Below the pieces are notes generated by a model that was not told the origin of the DNA, ran no database searches, and was given only the letters and a program-made list of their open reading frames with translations. The position numbers were made by a program, and so were the translations under genes. Below, piece after piece: positions 1-11,422 of a DNA stretch of 64,000 nt. The stretch's first letter is position 1; every line of letters starts with the position of its first letter. The DNA is from Globodera rostochiensis (Eukaryota; Nematoda; Chromadorea; Rhabditida; Heteroderidae): the NCBI GenBank assembly GCA_018350325.1, contig JAEVLN010000017.1, forward strand, positions 1,974,803 through 2,038,802, written 5' to 3'.

Positions 1-1
1 C

Positions 2-285
2 AATCGCCATTTTTTGACCCAAGCGTTGTTTGGCCTTAATTCTGAGGAAAATCAAATTTTGTTTCTCGCAAATTACAACCAATACCCGTGGATGAACGAT
101 CTGAGCACAATTGCCATCCCGGCTTGGTAATTATTTTAAAAAAATTAAAAATATATTTAATTTTAAGGCTATTATTGTGGGCGTCCACAAAGATGCGCGA
201 AATTATTTCCAGAAAATTCCAATGGATCAGCCAATTAAAGAATAAACTTGCAATTAAAGTCCATCCCATTTCTCCAATTGTTTGA
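2..285 (+). CDS. srv-like chemoreceptor, 3' end (partial)
   Basis: Two exons are readable: 2-126 and 168-285, joined by a 41-bp GT-AG intron in phase 2 (TG|G gives Trp). The first ends in YPWMNDLSTIAIPAW, the TM7 region of nematode serpentine receptors of the srv/srg type, and the second begins LLLWASTKMREII, the usual cytoplasmic end. The stop is at 283-285. The upstream part lies outside the window. The same two exons occur in the receptor at 8678-9948, and the last exon occurs again at 63368-63521, so the frame is supported by three copies. Reading straight through without splicing would stop at 130. Predicted role: chemosensory 7TM receptor in sensory neurons (inference from family). Confidence 0.72.
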
Positions 286-429
286 TAAGAAAGGAATAAA
301 AAAATTAATTTCGATTTGTTTTTGTTCATTTTTTCGGAAATTACAAAACAAATGGCGAGCATTGCGCAAACAATCGGGGGGAAGGGGGGTATCGATTGAG
401 TTCGCGAGAAAAGAGGATGCGCAAGATTG

Positions 430-1407
430 ATTTTGGTTTTGGGTTTTGGGTCAACTTGGAGTAAAACCCAAAAAAAAAACCAAAACCCAAAAAATCCCAA
501 AAAAAAAAATTTTTGGTTTTGGTTTTAGGTCCATGCCCTTTTTTGTGCAAAAGTTTTGGGTGTTGCCCGGTTGAATTTACACCCTTAAAGATGGCATCAT
601 CGAGTGATTTTTAAATCTTTTCTACAAGAATCTTTATAGTAATTGATGGCTTAGTGGTTTGTCTTTTCGATAACTCTTATATTATGTGTTGGGTTCGAAC
701 CTGCTTTAGTGCGAGCACTTATTTATATCATTTTTCCTCTGCTCACATACGCCTCAACCCATTAATAGCGTATGCAGGCACCCCCCCCCCCCTCCCTTAA
801 TGTTTTTTGAGAAAATCCCATAGGGGGACATTCGTAATTTTGGTATATATTTTCTTAACAGATTTCATCAAAATCTTCAAATTTTTCCCCGGCGGCGTCT
901 ATCGGCACCGCCACCCCATAGTAAAGCAGAATTCGCAAAAAGAAATTGGATTTCTAAAAATTCAAAAATCGGCAAATTATTGAAATTTTATACAATTTTC
1001 TTAACAAAAAAAGTTTATTAAATTAATATATTTACACTAAAAAATATTCCTGATTTTTTTATGATTTTTCAGCCGGTATTCTTGATTTTTTGGTTTGACA
1101 GGTGGCTACCCTAATATTAATTTATTCGTAGCTTTTGTGATGACTGGTCAGAAAAACGCATTAGATAAAACTTTTATTAAAAAATCAAAAAAAAAATCGG
1201 AAATTTGGGCATTTTGTTCTGTTTTCTAAAATTTTTTGGGTTTTGTACAAAATTTTGGGGTTTTTCAACCCAAAAAATACCAAAACCAAAAAATCCCAAA
1301 AAAAGGTTTTGGTTTTGGGTCAAATTGGAGCACAACCCAAAAAAAACCAAAACCCAAAAAATCCCAAAAAAATGTTTTGGTTTTGGGTCCAAGTTTCCGG
1401 TCTCTAC
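430..1407. repeat. Repeat block with ccaaaacc-word ends
   Basis: Stretches made of reiterated ccaaaaccc and ttttgggttttgg words in both orientations lie at 430-535 and 1255-1395, with the phrase 'ttttgggtcaa-ttggag' in both. The right side ends in ggtctcta, as does the hAT-like element at 2438-2618. A GC-rich hairpin (887-915) and a tRNA-derived SINE lie between. I could not find a left terminus or a target duplication, so the outer limits are approximate. Confidence 0.45.
575..745 (+). repeat. tRNA-derived SINE-like copy
   Basis: A pol III A-box-like tggcttagtgg (about 648) is followed 40-45 bp later by a perfect B-box-like ggttcgaacc (about 690). Downstream comes a segment ending near 'ctgctcacatacgcctc'. 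The block beginning 'gatggcatcatcgag' and running through the B box recurs, diverged, at 33460-33600, and on the minus strand at about 17340-17445. Dispersed copies with internal promoter boxes indicate a SINE, not a functional tRNA; no clover-leaf acceptor stem is evident. Confidence 0.5.
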
Positions 1408-2437
1408 TAAATAGTCATTTGAAATTAAAAATTTTAATAGTGCTGCACGAGAGTCTCGATATCGAGTATCGACTCGAGAAAAGTCTCGAGTTTTTTACCG
1501 AACAAACCCCGGCTTTTTTGGTCCAAAAACCGACGAAAACCGGCTTCTTTGATTCAAAACCAAAAAAACGGTGGGTCGAAGGACCGGCATAACCGAAACC
1601 GGTGCCTCCGCCCGACCACACCCCTAATTATTAAGTCTTACGAGGTTCCCTGTGCGGCGCAGGAATAGCCGCCCGACATTTGCGTATTGTTCAAACGCGT
1701 CCGCGCCATGGTCAACCTCAAATTGAGTGGTGCCAACGAAGTTTTTGCAGAATTAGGCGTGCCATCCTTGCAAGCCTGCTGGCAGCGATCTGTTGATGAT
1801 ATGCACAAACGCCCGACGGACGTACAAGTTGAAGATACACAGAAATTTTGAATTTTTTTAAATTTTCCAAAAAATACATCGCGGAAAGCAAAAAAAAAAA
1901 GATCAGAAAGATTTCTCGGCACCCGGTTAAATGTTCCGGTTAACCGATTTTGTTCTACTCAAGTAAGAACGGAAAATGTATAAATGTTATCTCCAATTTA
2001 TGCAATTTCGTTTTATATTTTGCTTGGGGACGCCGGGGGCGAGGGGACACTTTTGTTTAATGAAAAGGGAAAAGAGTGCTCAATTAGAGGAGAGCAGCAG
2101 AATGTGAAAACATTTGCGAGAGAGCGCTCTTTTCGCATCGTTTCTCTGTCCAAAAATGCACAGCGACCGTTTGCGTTTGGGAGAATTTGCTGCCTTTATA
2201 ATGGAAAACGTTGTCTGTGTAAAACAGCGGAAGGTCCGGAGTGACTGGGTTATCTCAAGCAAAAAAGTTCCCAACACAATTCCTTGACCTCCGCATTTTT
2301 TTAAAATTTTTTACAACAATTGGATTTGATCTGATTCTAACAAATAAGTACATCTTCGAGTTCCATCCTCTGATTAGGAGTTGAAAATCATAACTTTACA
2401 AAATTATCTTCATTTTTTGTTTGTTGGCACTGCTTAT

Positions 2438-2618
2438 TAGAGACCAGACAGGACAGTAGTCCGGACAGGATTTTCCATGACTCCTGTTTCGAAATCCTGG
2501 TATTTTCGTCGAAACACCAGGATCAGGATATCCTGAAACCAGGATTTTGGTCCTGGTAAATGCTGATCCTGGTCCTTTCCAAATCCTGATCCTGAATTTT
2601 TCAAAATTCCGGTCTCTA
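2438..2618. mobile_element. hAT-type miniature element, 181 bp
   Basis: Termini are tagagacc...ggtctcta. The flanks are ctgcttat (2430-2437) and gtgcttat (2619-2626), an 8-bp target duplication with one mismatch. The interior is built of the words 'aggatcctgg' and 'ccaggatcagg' in both orientations. It has no ORF, so it is non-autonomous. TIR form and 8-bp duplication fit hAT. Confidence 0.72.
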
Positions 2619-2699
2619 GTGCTTATACTTAAGTGAAAAAAGGTAATAGTGCTTTTTTAAATCTATTTTTAAGTGCTAGAATCAGACTTTGTTATTAAC

Positions 2700-3640
2700 A
2701 AATATAATTTTATTTCTTTCGATCTTTAAGGGTGTGTTGGGCAAAAAAAAGTCGAGTGCATTTATGGACAAGAAAATAAAATTTTAATGAATTTTTTTAT
2801 AAAAAATTTTTAAAAAAGTAGTAATCGTAGCAAGAAAATGAATTTTATTGTATTTTTCTTAATTAATTTTTTGAAAAATGACAAAATAGTCTGAAAAAAG
2901 TATTTAAAATCTTAAAATAGTCTCAAGAATATTTTAGTCATGAAAAATCTCAAAATAGTCATTCCTAGTCTCCTTAAAACGACAAAATTCTCTAAAGCCG
3001 CAAAGTAAATAACCAAGGAGGGGTGGGGGGTTGAAAAATGAACCCCCGGGGGTTCTATTTGAGGAAATAAATCTGTTATATCAACCGAAATTTTATTGCC
3101 ATTTTTTATGCCAATCATTTGAGTTGCCATCATTTACATCAATTGAGTTTTTCCATCTTTTATTTTGATCGAATTTGAATTCACATCATTAATCACTAAT
3201 CACAACCGAATTTGTTCGACTATCATTAATGGGGAAACGTTTTTATTCACGGCCATTTCATAAATAAATTTTTGCTCACATCTCAAAATGTAGCCAAAGA
3301 AATTCGCCTAAAATAAGATTTTTTAATGCTATTTTTAGCACTAAAATGTGCTTAATATTGTACAAAATTTTCAAACATGGAATTTTTTAGCCAAAAATAC
3401 GTAATTTAAGTAATCCCTAATAAGTAAACGTAATTACGAGCATCCTTAATCATGAGACACTTTTGGCCTGGACATTTCCATGATTCAATTGGTTTGAACA
3501 CTTCCCAACACTAATTGCCCATTTCTCAGGCTGCTGCTGCTGCTGTTGCTGTTGTTCAGATTCATTTGATTGTTGACAAATGATTAGACCAAAGAAATGT
3601 TTAATTTTTTGCCCTAAAATTAATTAAAATTCAAACTCTA
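2700..3640. other. AT-rich intergenic stretch
   Basis: I see no credible coding sequence or structured repeat here. There are A/T runs, a short ctgctg microsatellite near 3530-3550 and scattered short ORFs with no compositional support. Confidence 0.5.
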
Positions 3641-3644
3641 AATA

Positions 3645-5094
3645 TTAGCAAAAATCCAGCAAATTTGTCTCCAAAAGCTCACCTAAAGCTTTTGTGTCGG
3701 AAATGATTGCGTTGCGATAATAATGAATGATGCAAATTGACATAATTGGGTTTAAAGCCGACGGTAAAAACATTGGAATCGTCGAAAACAAATTGTAATA
3801 GTGGAGCCAATTCCATCCGTTTGTGTCAATTTTGAACAAAAACAGCGCGAAAAGAAACAATAAAGACACATAAATAATGAGCGGCATCGATGCCTATAAA
3901 AGAATTATTATAGTTTTAATTTATTTTAAATTTTTAATACCTGCCCAATAAGATTTCGAGAAACTTGTTTGTTTATTTCGATCATATTTTGAGTTAACTC
4001 GGAAGATGCCCTTAATTTAATAATAGTTAAAATAATGGAAAAAATAACTTTTAATTTGTGCACGTTTTGCGATGTTAAAAATGGTTTAAATTCAAATTAA
4101 TAAAAAAATATATATATAATATTTATCTTTATATACTCCATTTTCGTTCTGTTTTCCAAGAATTTTTGTATCAAAAATGCCAATCTGAACATGATGATGT
4201 ACGCTAAGGTGCACACTGTGATGACATAATACAACCCAAAGGTTTGTCTCGGGTCCTTAAAATTCATTTTAATAATTAATAAATATATTATAATTAGTTG
4301 TAAATAAATTCATTAAAAATATTTTTTACATTAAAAGAATATCCGGCGAGCACAATTTGTTCAGAGAGATTTATTCCAAGCATTTGCGCAACAGAAATGT
4401 CGTCCATAATTGCGCGATCGGCCGGCGGATAATAACAAATAAACAAATTGACGCAATATGCGAACGGAAACAAAAGCATCAAACAAAGCAACAAAAAGTA
4501 TTTGAATGTTGACAGATTTATGTTGCTAAATTAAAAATAAATTAAAATGTGATTTTTTTTAAATGCAAGACAAAATTTAAATAAACACCAACCGGACCAG
4601 CAGAAGATAGCGAAATATGAATTGTGACACATAGCTGAACATGGAGACGTACACCAAAAACACCCAACAAACAAAGGCCAACAAATTCCAAATGCGATTT
4701 TCCACCCCTTTGAAAGTGATCAGACCGTACACAATTGCTTCCGTTTCGCCTTTCTCCGTTATGAAATTGTACTGTAAATATAAAGGTACCTAATTATTTG
4801 AATAATAAATTTTTCAACCGGTTGGAACAGAAAGGTCATAATCAGCAAAAATATATCGGCCAAGCAAGTTTGCAACAAAATCTAAAGGGGTCAAAAACAG
4901 CTTATTTTTCGCTTAATCATTGTTTATTTTTATTCATTTTACAAAAATAAATGTTTTACTTTGCTGTAAATTCGCATTGGCTTGGGAGTGTGCCGAACAA
5001 TCAGCCGGATCATTATTCCATTAAACAGCATGCCAAACGCAAATGCCATCCAATTGATTGAGTTCACAATTAAACACACAATGGAAGTGCCCAT
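3645..5094 (-). CDS. srd/str-like chemoreceptor, complete, 7 exons
   Basis: Exons (minus, 5'->3'): 5094-4960, 4881-4819, 4771-4593, 4525-4330, 4255-4137, 4010-3941, 3893-3645. All introns are GT-AG and phases agree, giving 336 aa. The protein starts MGTSIVCLIVNSINWMAF, with TM1 followed by IVRHTPKPMRIYSK. The loop FITEKGETEAIVYG, the TM3 end SQFIFRYLLLVR, the segment TQNMIEINKQVSRNLIGQ before TM6 and SALNPIMSICIIHYYRN in TM7 are the landmarks of the nematode Str superfamily (srd/srh/str). No frame break was found. The 3' neighbour is intergenic and the next gene upstream is about 1.8 kb away. Family is clear; assignment to srd rather than str is a judgement. Confidence 0.85.
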
Positions 5095-6054
5095 TTTTAC
5101 TAATTCGTAATTTTGAAAAATTAAAAAATTTAGCGTGGTCAGAAAACCTAGTTATTTTGAGTTATTCTAAAAATTTGTTAATTTGGGGAACTGTCTTTGG
5201 ACCGGCATTGGAAATTGAAAAGCCTGGAATTGATTTGGAACAAACCGCGGAATCGCGAGAATAATGAATGCGGCATTTTTTTTTGTGTCTTAAATGCCAA
5301 TTAAATGAATTCCCGCTTATATTACGCCATTTATTATTAATTCAATTGTTAAAAGTCTATAAAACACACTCTTTCGATGGTAAACAATAGTGTATAGGTA
5401 ATTAAATTTAAAGTTTAAACATTGATAAAATTAATACAAATGCTCTGAAAGTTGTTTTATCTTTTTTATTCGGTCGATTTGTTGTAATTTAAATTTTTTT
5501 TACATTGTTTAATCAAAAAAAAATTATTATTTAGAGTCTCAACCGGTATTCTTTTAAGTGTCATAGTATTTAGGAAGGAGTAATTTTTTATAATAATTTG
5601 AATTTGCAATTAATTCTTTATTAAAGTTTTTGAGCCGGTATTCGAATTGAAAAGTCTGGAACCAATTTGGAACAGAACCGCGGAATAGCGAGAATAATGA
5701 ATTGCCAAAATGTTTTCAATGTTCTAACCAGAAAATATTTAATCAAATCAAAAATTAAGATAAAAGGTAAGATAAACAAATTAAAAATTATCCTTTTTGA
5801 ATAGCAATAAATTTAAACTTTTTTTGGGCACAGACTTCTTTGTTCAAAATTTCTAACATGGAAACATTTTAGAGAAAATTGAAATTAGCAGATGCGCAGA
5901 CTTCATTTAATTTTCTTTTTTTATGTTTAGTTAAAAACATTCAAGCGCAAGTTGCTGATTTCAGCTAAGATGAGAAATTTGCATAGCTATTATGTTTTAA
6001 AATATAATTTTTTGCGCGACGATGAAGAAAGTTATGAGCCCGGGTATTAAAAAC

Positions 6055-6621
6055 GGTAAAATATCGATTCGTTCCCCACCGATTCGTTCCCCATATACGA
6101 TTCGTTCCTTTTGTAACGATTCGTTCCCTTTGTAACGATTCGTTCCCCTCCACAAAAATGCCTTTAAACCTCAAAAAATCGTCTAAAACACGTGCGTAGA
6201 ACACGAATTCGGGTTCCGTTTTTACGTATGTCGAATCCCGGACCCGAATTCGAACAATTGATCGAAAAAAATGTCTTTTTTCCAAATTTTTTTTTTAAAT
6301 TTTGTTAGAAAGTCGTTTAAATGGTTCTAAAAAGCATGTAAGAACGAACGGGAGATCGTGCGAATATAATTTTGACGATTTTGTTATAAAAATCGGTTTT
6401 GACAAAAAAATTTGTTTTTGAAAAATTGTTCGAACTAGGGTCCGGGGTTCGAAATTGGTCGAAATGGAGGTCATATTCAGGTTCAATGCCCCCGTATACC
6501 CCCTATAAACCCTTTTTTATGGACTTTGGAAATTTTTTTATTTTTTTCGAGGGGAACGAATCGTATATGGGGAACGAATCGTAGGTGAACGAATCGGTGG
6601 GGAACGAATCGATCCCCGTTC
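6055..6621. mobile_element. Word-ended element with 9-bp target duplication, 567 bp
   Basis: Both ends consist of repeated cgattcgttcccc in opposite orientation (6063-6145 and 6550-6616). The element is flanked by attaaaaac on both sides (6046-6054 and 6622-6630), a perfect 9-bp duplication. That length suggests a Mutator-like origin, unlike the 8-bp hAT elements nearby. No transposase is visible. Inside (about 6187-6260 and 6420-6440) is a dispersed motif of the type 'gtagaacacgaattcgggttcc' split by a spacer, which recurs at 61196-61432 and 62500-62560. Confidence 0.62.
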
Positions 6622-6823
6622 ATTAAAAACCTAAAATAATTTGTTATTTCGCTAAATTTAGGTTCACCACTTTTTAGAAAAATAGTTCTTGATTGCCTTT
6701 TAAGCTTTTAATTGTCAAAAAACATAAAATGAATGCTTTTGACAAATTTGGAAATTGAAAAAACAATATTGGCTGGCATCCATAAATTGATCAATCTTCA
6801 TCTGCAAAAGTGCCAGGGAAAAA

Positions 6824-7039
6824 GTGATCGGTGGCAATGCTTCGTTTTCGTCCAAATCCGATGTATTTCATTTCGACTGGGTTCGGATAAAGGCCGGCAC
6901 GTTTGCCAAAGCCCAGGTACCGGATGGCACTCGGGTCGATTTCAGTGGCACGCTTCAGCAAAAATACAGCAGAACTGTCGCCGACCGCTGCTGTGATTTA
7001 AAGACGATTAAAATTGAATGCAAAAAAAGCAAAACTTAG
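6824..7039 (+). CDS. Possible last exon of an unrecognised gene
   Basis: The open frame up to the stop at 7037-7039 reads IGGNASFSSKSDVFHFDW, then KAGTFAKAQVPDGTRVDF and ends ECKKSKT. Base composition here is much richer in G and C than the flanks, which usually marks coding sequence in this window. I do not recognise a family. No convincing upstream exon or start codon was found, and there is no ATG at the 5' edge, so this would be a terminal exon or a remnant. Confidence 0.3.
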   Translation: MIGGNASFSSKSDVFHFDWVRIKAGTFAKAQVPDGTRVDFSGTLQQKYSRTVADRCCDLKTIKIECKKSKT

Positions 7040-7505
7040 TTTATATTTAACAGTTATTTTTGCCAAATGGGCAAACAAAAAAAACAAAATTATAAAACAT
7101 TATTTTTCCTAACTTTAAAGAAAACGCAGAAAAAAATGTTTTTTACTATCGCATCGAACCACTTAAACTATAGATCGGTTTAAATTTTTTTCGTTTTTAA
7201 AAAATATTTTTGATGACAATTCAGATCATTTAACTTTTTTGGTCAGCAAAATGGGTGGCTATTTAAAAAATGTATTTATTACTTTGTTCAAAGTTGAATG
7301 ATCTTAAGTATTTTCGTGTCATAATGTAGAAAAAAAATAGCGCAATTTCCTCTATTCATTTAAAATTTTGAAAATTCAACAACTATAGTCAAAAATTTTC
7401 ACTAAAACTTCCAAAATTTAAGAAGTGTTAGCCGAATTTCATTAATTTTAAGCAATTTTCTTAACAAACATTGTTGAAATCTTCAAAAAAATTTCCCGGC
7501 GGCTC

Positions 7506-7832
7506 CTAAATGAATTTAAAAAAATTATTTATTTTATTATTGCCCACAGTGCTGAAATTGTTACGGAAAAAAATTTTATAAGCAAAATTTTCTTCACCCG
7601 ATCCCCGACCCCGACAATTGGGTCCTCCCCGACCCCGAACCCCGACATCGTCAACCCGGCCTCCCCGGCCTCCGACTTTCCCGCCCCCCGAGGGGTCGGG
7701 GCTCAACCCTATTAAAAACTGACCATAATCGGTAGGCATTTGTTTCATCGTCGGCGAACAATGTGCTCGGAAAACAGCAACAAAAATCAGCAAGAAAATG
7801 CCGAGAAAATTGGTGTTACTTTTTGGCCACAT
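7506..7832 (-). CDS. Short secreted peptide, first exon run into a repeat
   Basis: The ATG at 7832 starts MWPKSNTNFLGIFLLIFVAV, a clear signal peptide, then FRAHCSPTMKQMPTDYG. A good donor (gtcagt) follows about 7741. Beyond this the open frame continues through a g/c-rich repeat ('ggggtcggggctcaaccct' near 7690-7712), giving an artificial Gly/Arg tail to 7506. The likely reading is a first coding exon with a word-ended repeat sitting in the intron. The remaining exons were not found. It may encode a secreted peptide; function is unknown. Confidence 0.35.
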   Translation of the reverse strand: MWPKSNTNFLGIFLLIFVAVFRAHCSPTMKQMPTDYGQFLIGLSPDPSGGGKVGGRGGRVDDVGVRGRGGPNCRGRGSGEENFAYKIFFRNNFSTVGNNKINNFFKFI

Positions 7833-8345
7833 TTTTTTTTTGGTTGGTTGGACTATTTTTTTTGTTCTTCGTAATGAAAAGAATGTAAAAAGAAATTATT
7901 TTACCGCCCAAATGAACAACAGCAGATGCATAAAGAAAGAGAGGGGGCAGACTTTCGCCGAACTTTTAGAAATTTTTTAATAAATTAACTGCGGCAACTC
8001 GCGTGCCCCTCCCCCCAGGGGAATCCCCGTGGGAATGAATGAATGAATGCACCTTTAAATTATTTATTGTTGTTTTGCTGGCGGCGGCCAAGCAGTTTTT
8101 AATTATCTTGAGACTATTCGGCACGTTCGTGAGCAATTTGTGAAATTATAATTTGTACCGTCAAGTGTAAAAGTACTGTAGAAAGTTTTCTTTAAATTTC
8201 AATAATTGTGATCGCCATTTTGCTGTTTTACCGCCTTTTCCTTTTGTTGTGCGCTTATTTATGCCTGCATGAATCATTTTTGGATTTTTAGGCCAACAGA
8301 ATATTGACTTTTTTATTTTGGGTCAAGACTTTTGTGCTTAACATA

Positions 8346-8393
8346 ATGTCGCGTCTAAAGTCCGTCATACATATGGTTGGACTGCTCGAAAAG
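8346..8393 (+). CDS. Possible orphan first exon (16 aa)
   Basis: ATG to a consensus donor (AAG|gtgagc) encodes MSRLKSVIHMVGLLEK. This resembles the start of HDDC2-type HD-domain phosphohydrolases (LxxVGxLK), but the expected next exon with RTGW was not found within reach. It could be a remnant or coincidence. Confidence 0.2.
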
Positions 8394-8677
8394 GTGAGCG
8401 TTGAAATACTCATCGGATAAAGGCACCCACTTTTTGGGGCACTGAGACCGGCTTGAAGAAGCGTTGGCCTTTACAGTGCATCAGTTTTCGATTAAATTAT
8501 TCATTCATAGGTTGAAAATGTATTTTAAGGCTGACACCTTTTAGAAGAACAATTCTAACGATTAAATGAAAATCCCCAAAAAAAAAAATTGGCCAATTTA
8601 CATATTTGTGCATTAAAAAGCCTTTCCTTCCTTCTCATTGCTAGCCCATAAAGAAAAGTCGGAAAATCGAAAATGTG

Positions 8678-9948
8678 TCAATAACCGCGTTCTCTTCTGA
8701 CAATAACTGAGACAACACTCGTTACAGGCGTAACAGAATGTTCAGAAAAGCGCATAAATTTGATTTTGATTATTTTGACAACAATTTCACGCATTTTGGT
8801 TGATGCCCATAGTAAAAGCCTAAACATTTTGCACTAAAATAATTTGATTTAAATTACCAAGCCGGGATGACCACCGTGGAAAGGTCGTTGACCCACGGGT
8901 ACTGGTTGAAATTGGCCAGAAACAAAGTTTGATTTTCATCAGAATTAAGGCCAAACCACTTTTGGAGCAAGGAATAGCGATTGTTTTGCTCGTCAAGAAA
9001 ACTTGCTGCTGTAATGTAGAGAAAAATCTAAAAATAATCACACTAAATAGCGAACGGAGATTAGGAAATATTTGTTTCACCATAAATATCGCCATAATAA
9101 GTTGGCCAAAAAAGGTGGCCACCGTGTAAATGGTCATTTTGCGTTTGTTTTGTTGGCTTAAATTTGCTCTATTCGACCTTTGGAGTTTTCGACCTCCGGA
9201 TCGGAAGCGAATAAAAATGAAAAACTTTCTGGAAAAAATAAACATACATTTTCAGTCTTGAAGTAGTCGAGAGTAAATGTGACATTGTCATTTTGAACAC
9301 GAACAAACATGTCCAAGTTAAAAATTGGGACAGTGAACGGCAGTGGGAAAACAAATGCGGCTGCTATAAACAGGGTCGATCGACGACGCCAAAACTGAAT
9401 TTAATTAAAAAGTGTGATTTATTTAACAAAAAAATTCTTCAAATAAATGTCTTTCCCCGTTTTATATTTAATCGGGCACAAAATGGCGGTGCATCGGTTC
9501 AGCAGCAAAAATGCCGTCAACAAATTTTCCACATGAAATGCATAACATCCGACGAAAAACAAAAATGCCAACATAATTCGAGGAAATTGAAGGTAAAGGG
9601 GCAGAAACAAGCCAATTTTGCCGAAACGTTGAGCAAAAAATGCAAAAACATAATTGGCCAAACTCTAAAAATAAATAAATTTGAATGACATTTAAATAAA
9701 ATATTTTTGAGTGCCAATTCATTAGCTTACTAAAACTGTGCGGACAGCGACGAGGACGAAAAAGGGGGAAGAAAAATGGGTAAAATTGGTGATGATCACT
9801 GACAACTCCAAGCAGTACAGCGCAGCCGATGGAATTCCAATGACCAGAGAAAACAAACGGAAACAAATTCGCTTTGGCCAAAACAGCCATGGCGGCGAAG
9901 AAAAGCGAAGAATCCATACAAAATTCACAAAAAGTGGGCTTTTTAAAA
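8678..9948 (-). CDS. srv-like chemoreceptor (5' end and TM5 uncertain)
   Basis: Readable exons (minus): about 9948-9731 (SLVIGIPSAALYCLELSVII, TM1; donor gtaagc), 9664-9428 (HVENLLTAFLLLNRCTAILC, TM3 with the NR motif), 9394-about 9240 (TM4, FIAAAFVFPLPFTVPIFN), about 9192-9081 (NKRKMTIYTVATFFGQ, TM6), 9027-8858 (YPWVNDLSTVVIPAW, TM7), 8819-8678 (WLLLWASTKMREIV, stop at 8678-8680). Most joins are GT-AG with matching phase. Two places are unresolved: no in-frame ATG is found for exon 1, and around 9190-9245 the TM5 coding cannot be kept in one frame without an intron of only about 50 bp. The gene may therefore be slightly damaged. It is a close paralogue of the partial receptor at 2-285. Confidence 0.62.
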
Positions 9949-10279
9949 ATTTCTTAACGATTTTTAAAATGTTAAAATGCAGAAATTTTAGGTATTATCA
10001 TTCATTTTATCTCGCTGAGCAAATGGGCCAAAGAAATGCCCTTTTGCGAATTTAAACAAAATATTTGTGAGCCGTTAGTTCGAAGAATTCTTTAACACGA
10101 TGGTCCGGTGTAGCGAATGCTTATAATTAAATGTAAAATAATTTCTGTTGTTTGTGTTTAATAAACACGAACAAATACAAACTTTGTACAATGTTCCCAA
10201 AGTTTGGGTAAATTGAAAACTGTTTGTGTTTGTCTGTAATGGCGTGCTGGCTACTATTTGAAAAGCGATGTCAAACAAA

Positions 10280-11100
10280 TGTGCAAAAAATAGAAATTTT
10301 AAACACCGAAAAATGCCTTACGGGAATAGTGCCATCAAAAAAAGTATTTAGAAAACGCAAATAACTGTCTAAAAAAGTGCCAAAATGCTCTTTTGGCATT
10401 GGCACAGTTCAGAGCAAAGACAAAGCGTTTCACTGAGAATGTGCACTTTTAATACAAAATTATTAAAATGAATCTCTAAACGGCTTATAAACATTTATAA
10501 TAATCAAATTTTGTAAAATGTTTTCAGTGGCACCACCGGCGCGGTAATTGCCGGCATCGTCTTTCAGCCGCACTTGCAGTCACATCTTAGCACAAATTCT
10601 TATCATTAAATGCATTTATCGAGATTCTTGTATCAACTAATTCGCACCAAAAAGTTCAGAAAATGTGTTGATTTTTTCAAAAATACTTTTTTTGCGCCAT
10701 TTTAATTAAAAAATATTCGAAAATTTATTTTAAAAATTTATTAATGAGGGCAAGCGTAGTTGGAATGCTTTTTATAGCAGTCGGGATTTTGTCGGGTCGA
10801 TGTTTTGTCCGCGTCCCGTCTGATCAATTAGTGCACTTATCTTTTCTGATCAGTAGGGATAGGAATTATAGGCAATTGCCTAGTTTTGTGGGTTTTGGTG
10901 GTTTAGAGCCTCCTCCTCAACTGAGTGAAAATGGTCAATATTTTATACAAAACGCCACAGGAATAATTTATGAAAATATTTCAAAAATTGGAGTGTTTCC
11001 GCTCCGAGTGTCGAATAGAACAAAAACTTTCCGAGTGTCAAATTCTAAGAGGAATGAATGACTATGTTTGCTGATCGCGCCAAAACGGCCGGTGCGCTGA
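10280..11100. other. Intergenic; one doubtful ORF
   Basis: The stretch is mostly AT-rich. One 105-codon frame (10744-11061) begins MRASVVGMLFIAVGILSG, signal-like, but continues with no family resemblance and no clear donor. I do not treat it as a gene. Confidence 0.4.
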
Positions 11101-11111
11101 ACTGTCCGGGT

Positions 11112-11344
11112 CAGGGATGGACGTAATCGAAAAAAAAATTCGTGACCACAAAAACGCCGTGATTTGGCGTGATCCGTGATTTAAAAAAATAAAAAAATTG
11201 ACAAAATCAACATTTTTTTTGAAATTATCTCTGTTATTCTCCTTACAATTTTATTCAATAGAAAATCCATCCGTGACCGTGATCCGTGATCACGGAACCC
11301 CAAAAACGCCGTAATTGGCGTGATCCGTGATACGTCCATCCCTG
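11112..11344. mobile_element. hAT-type miniature element, 233 bp
   Basis: Inverted termini are cagggatggacgta and tacgtccatccctg. The flanks gtccgggt (11104-11111) and gcccgggt (11345-11352) form an 8-bp duplication with one mismatch. Subterminal words 'gtgatccgtgat' and 'aaaacgccgt' are reiterated at both sides. It is non-autonomous. Confidence 0.78.
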
Positions 11345-11422
11345 GCCCGGGTCCGTGTAAAATGTAATGGAATTGTTGTTACTGAAGTTGGTCATCATTT
11401 TCACGCTGTGAATCGGCTGGCT

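Noticed and set aside
1700..1853. GC-richer ORF MVNLKLSGANEVFAELGVPS... on the plus strand
   Set aside because: About 50 codons without splice sites or family resemblance; noted but too weak for a gene call.
10744..11061. 105-codon frame starting with a signal-like segment
   Set aside because: No donor, no homology seen, composition like the surrounding noncoding DNA.
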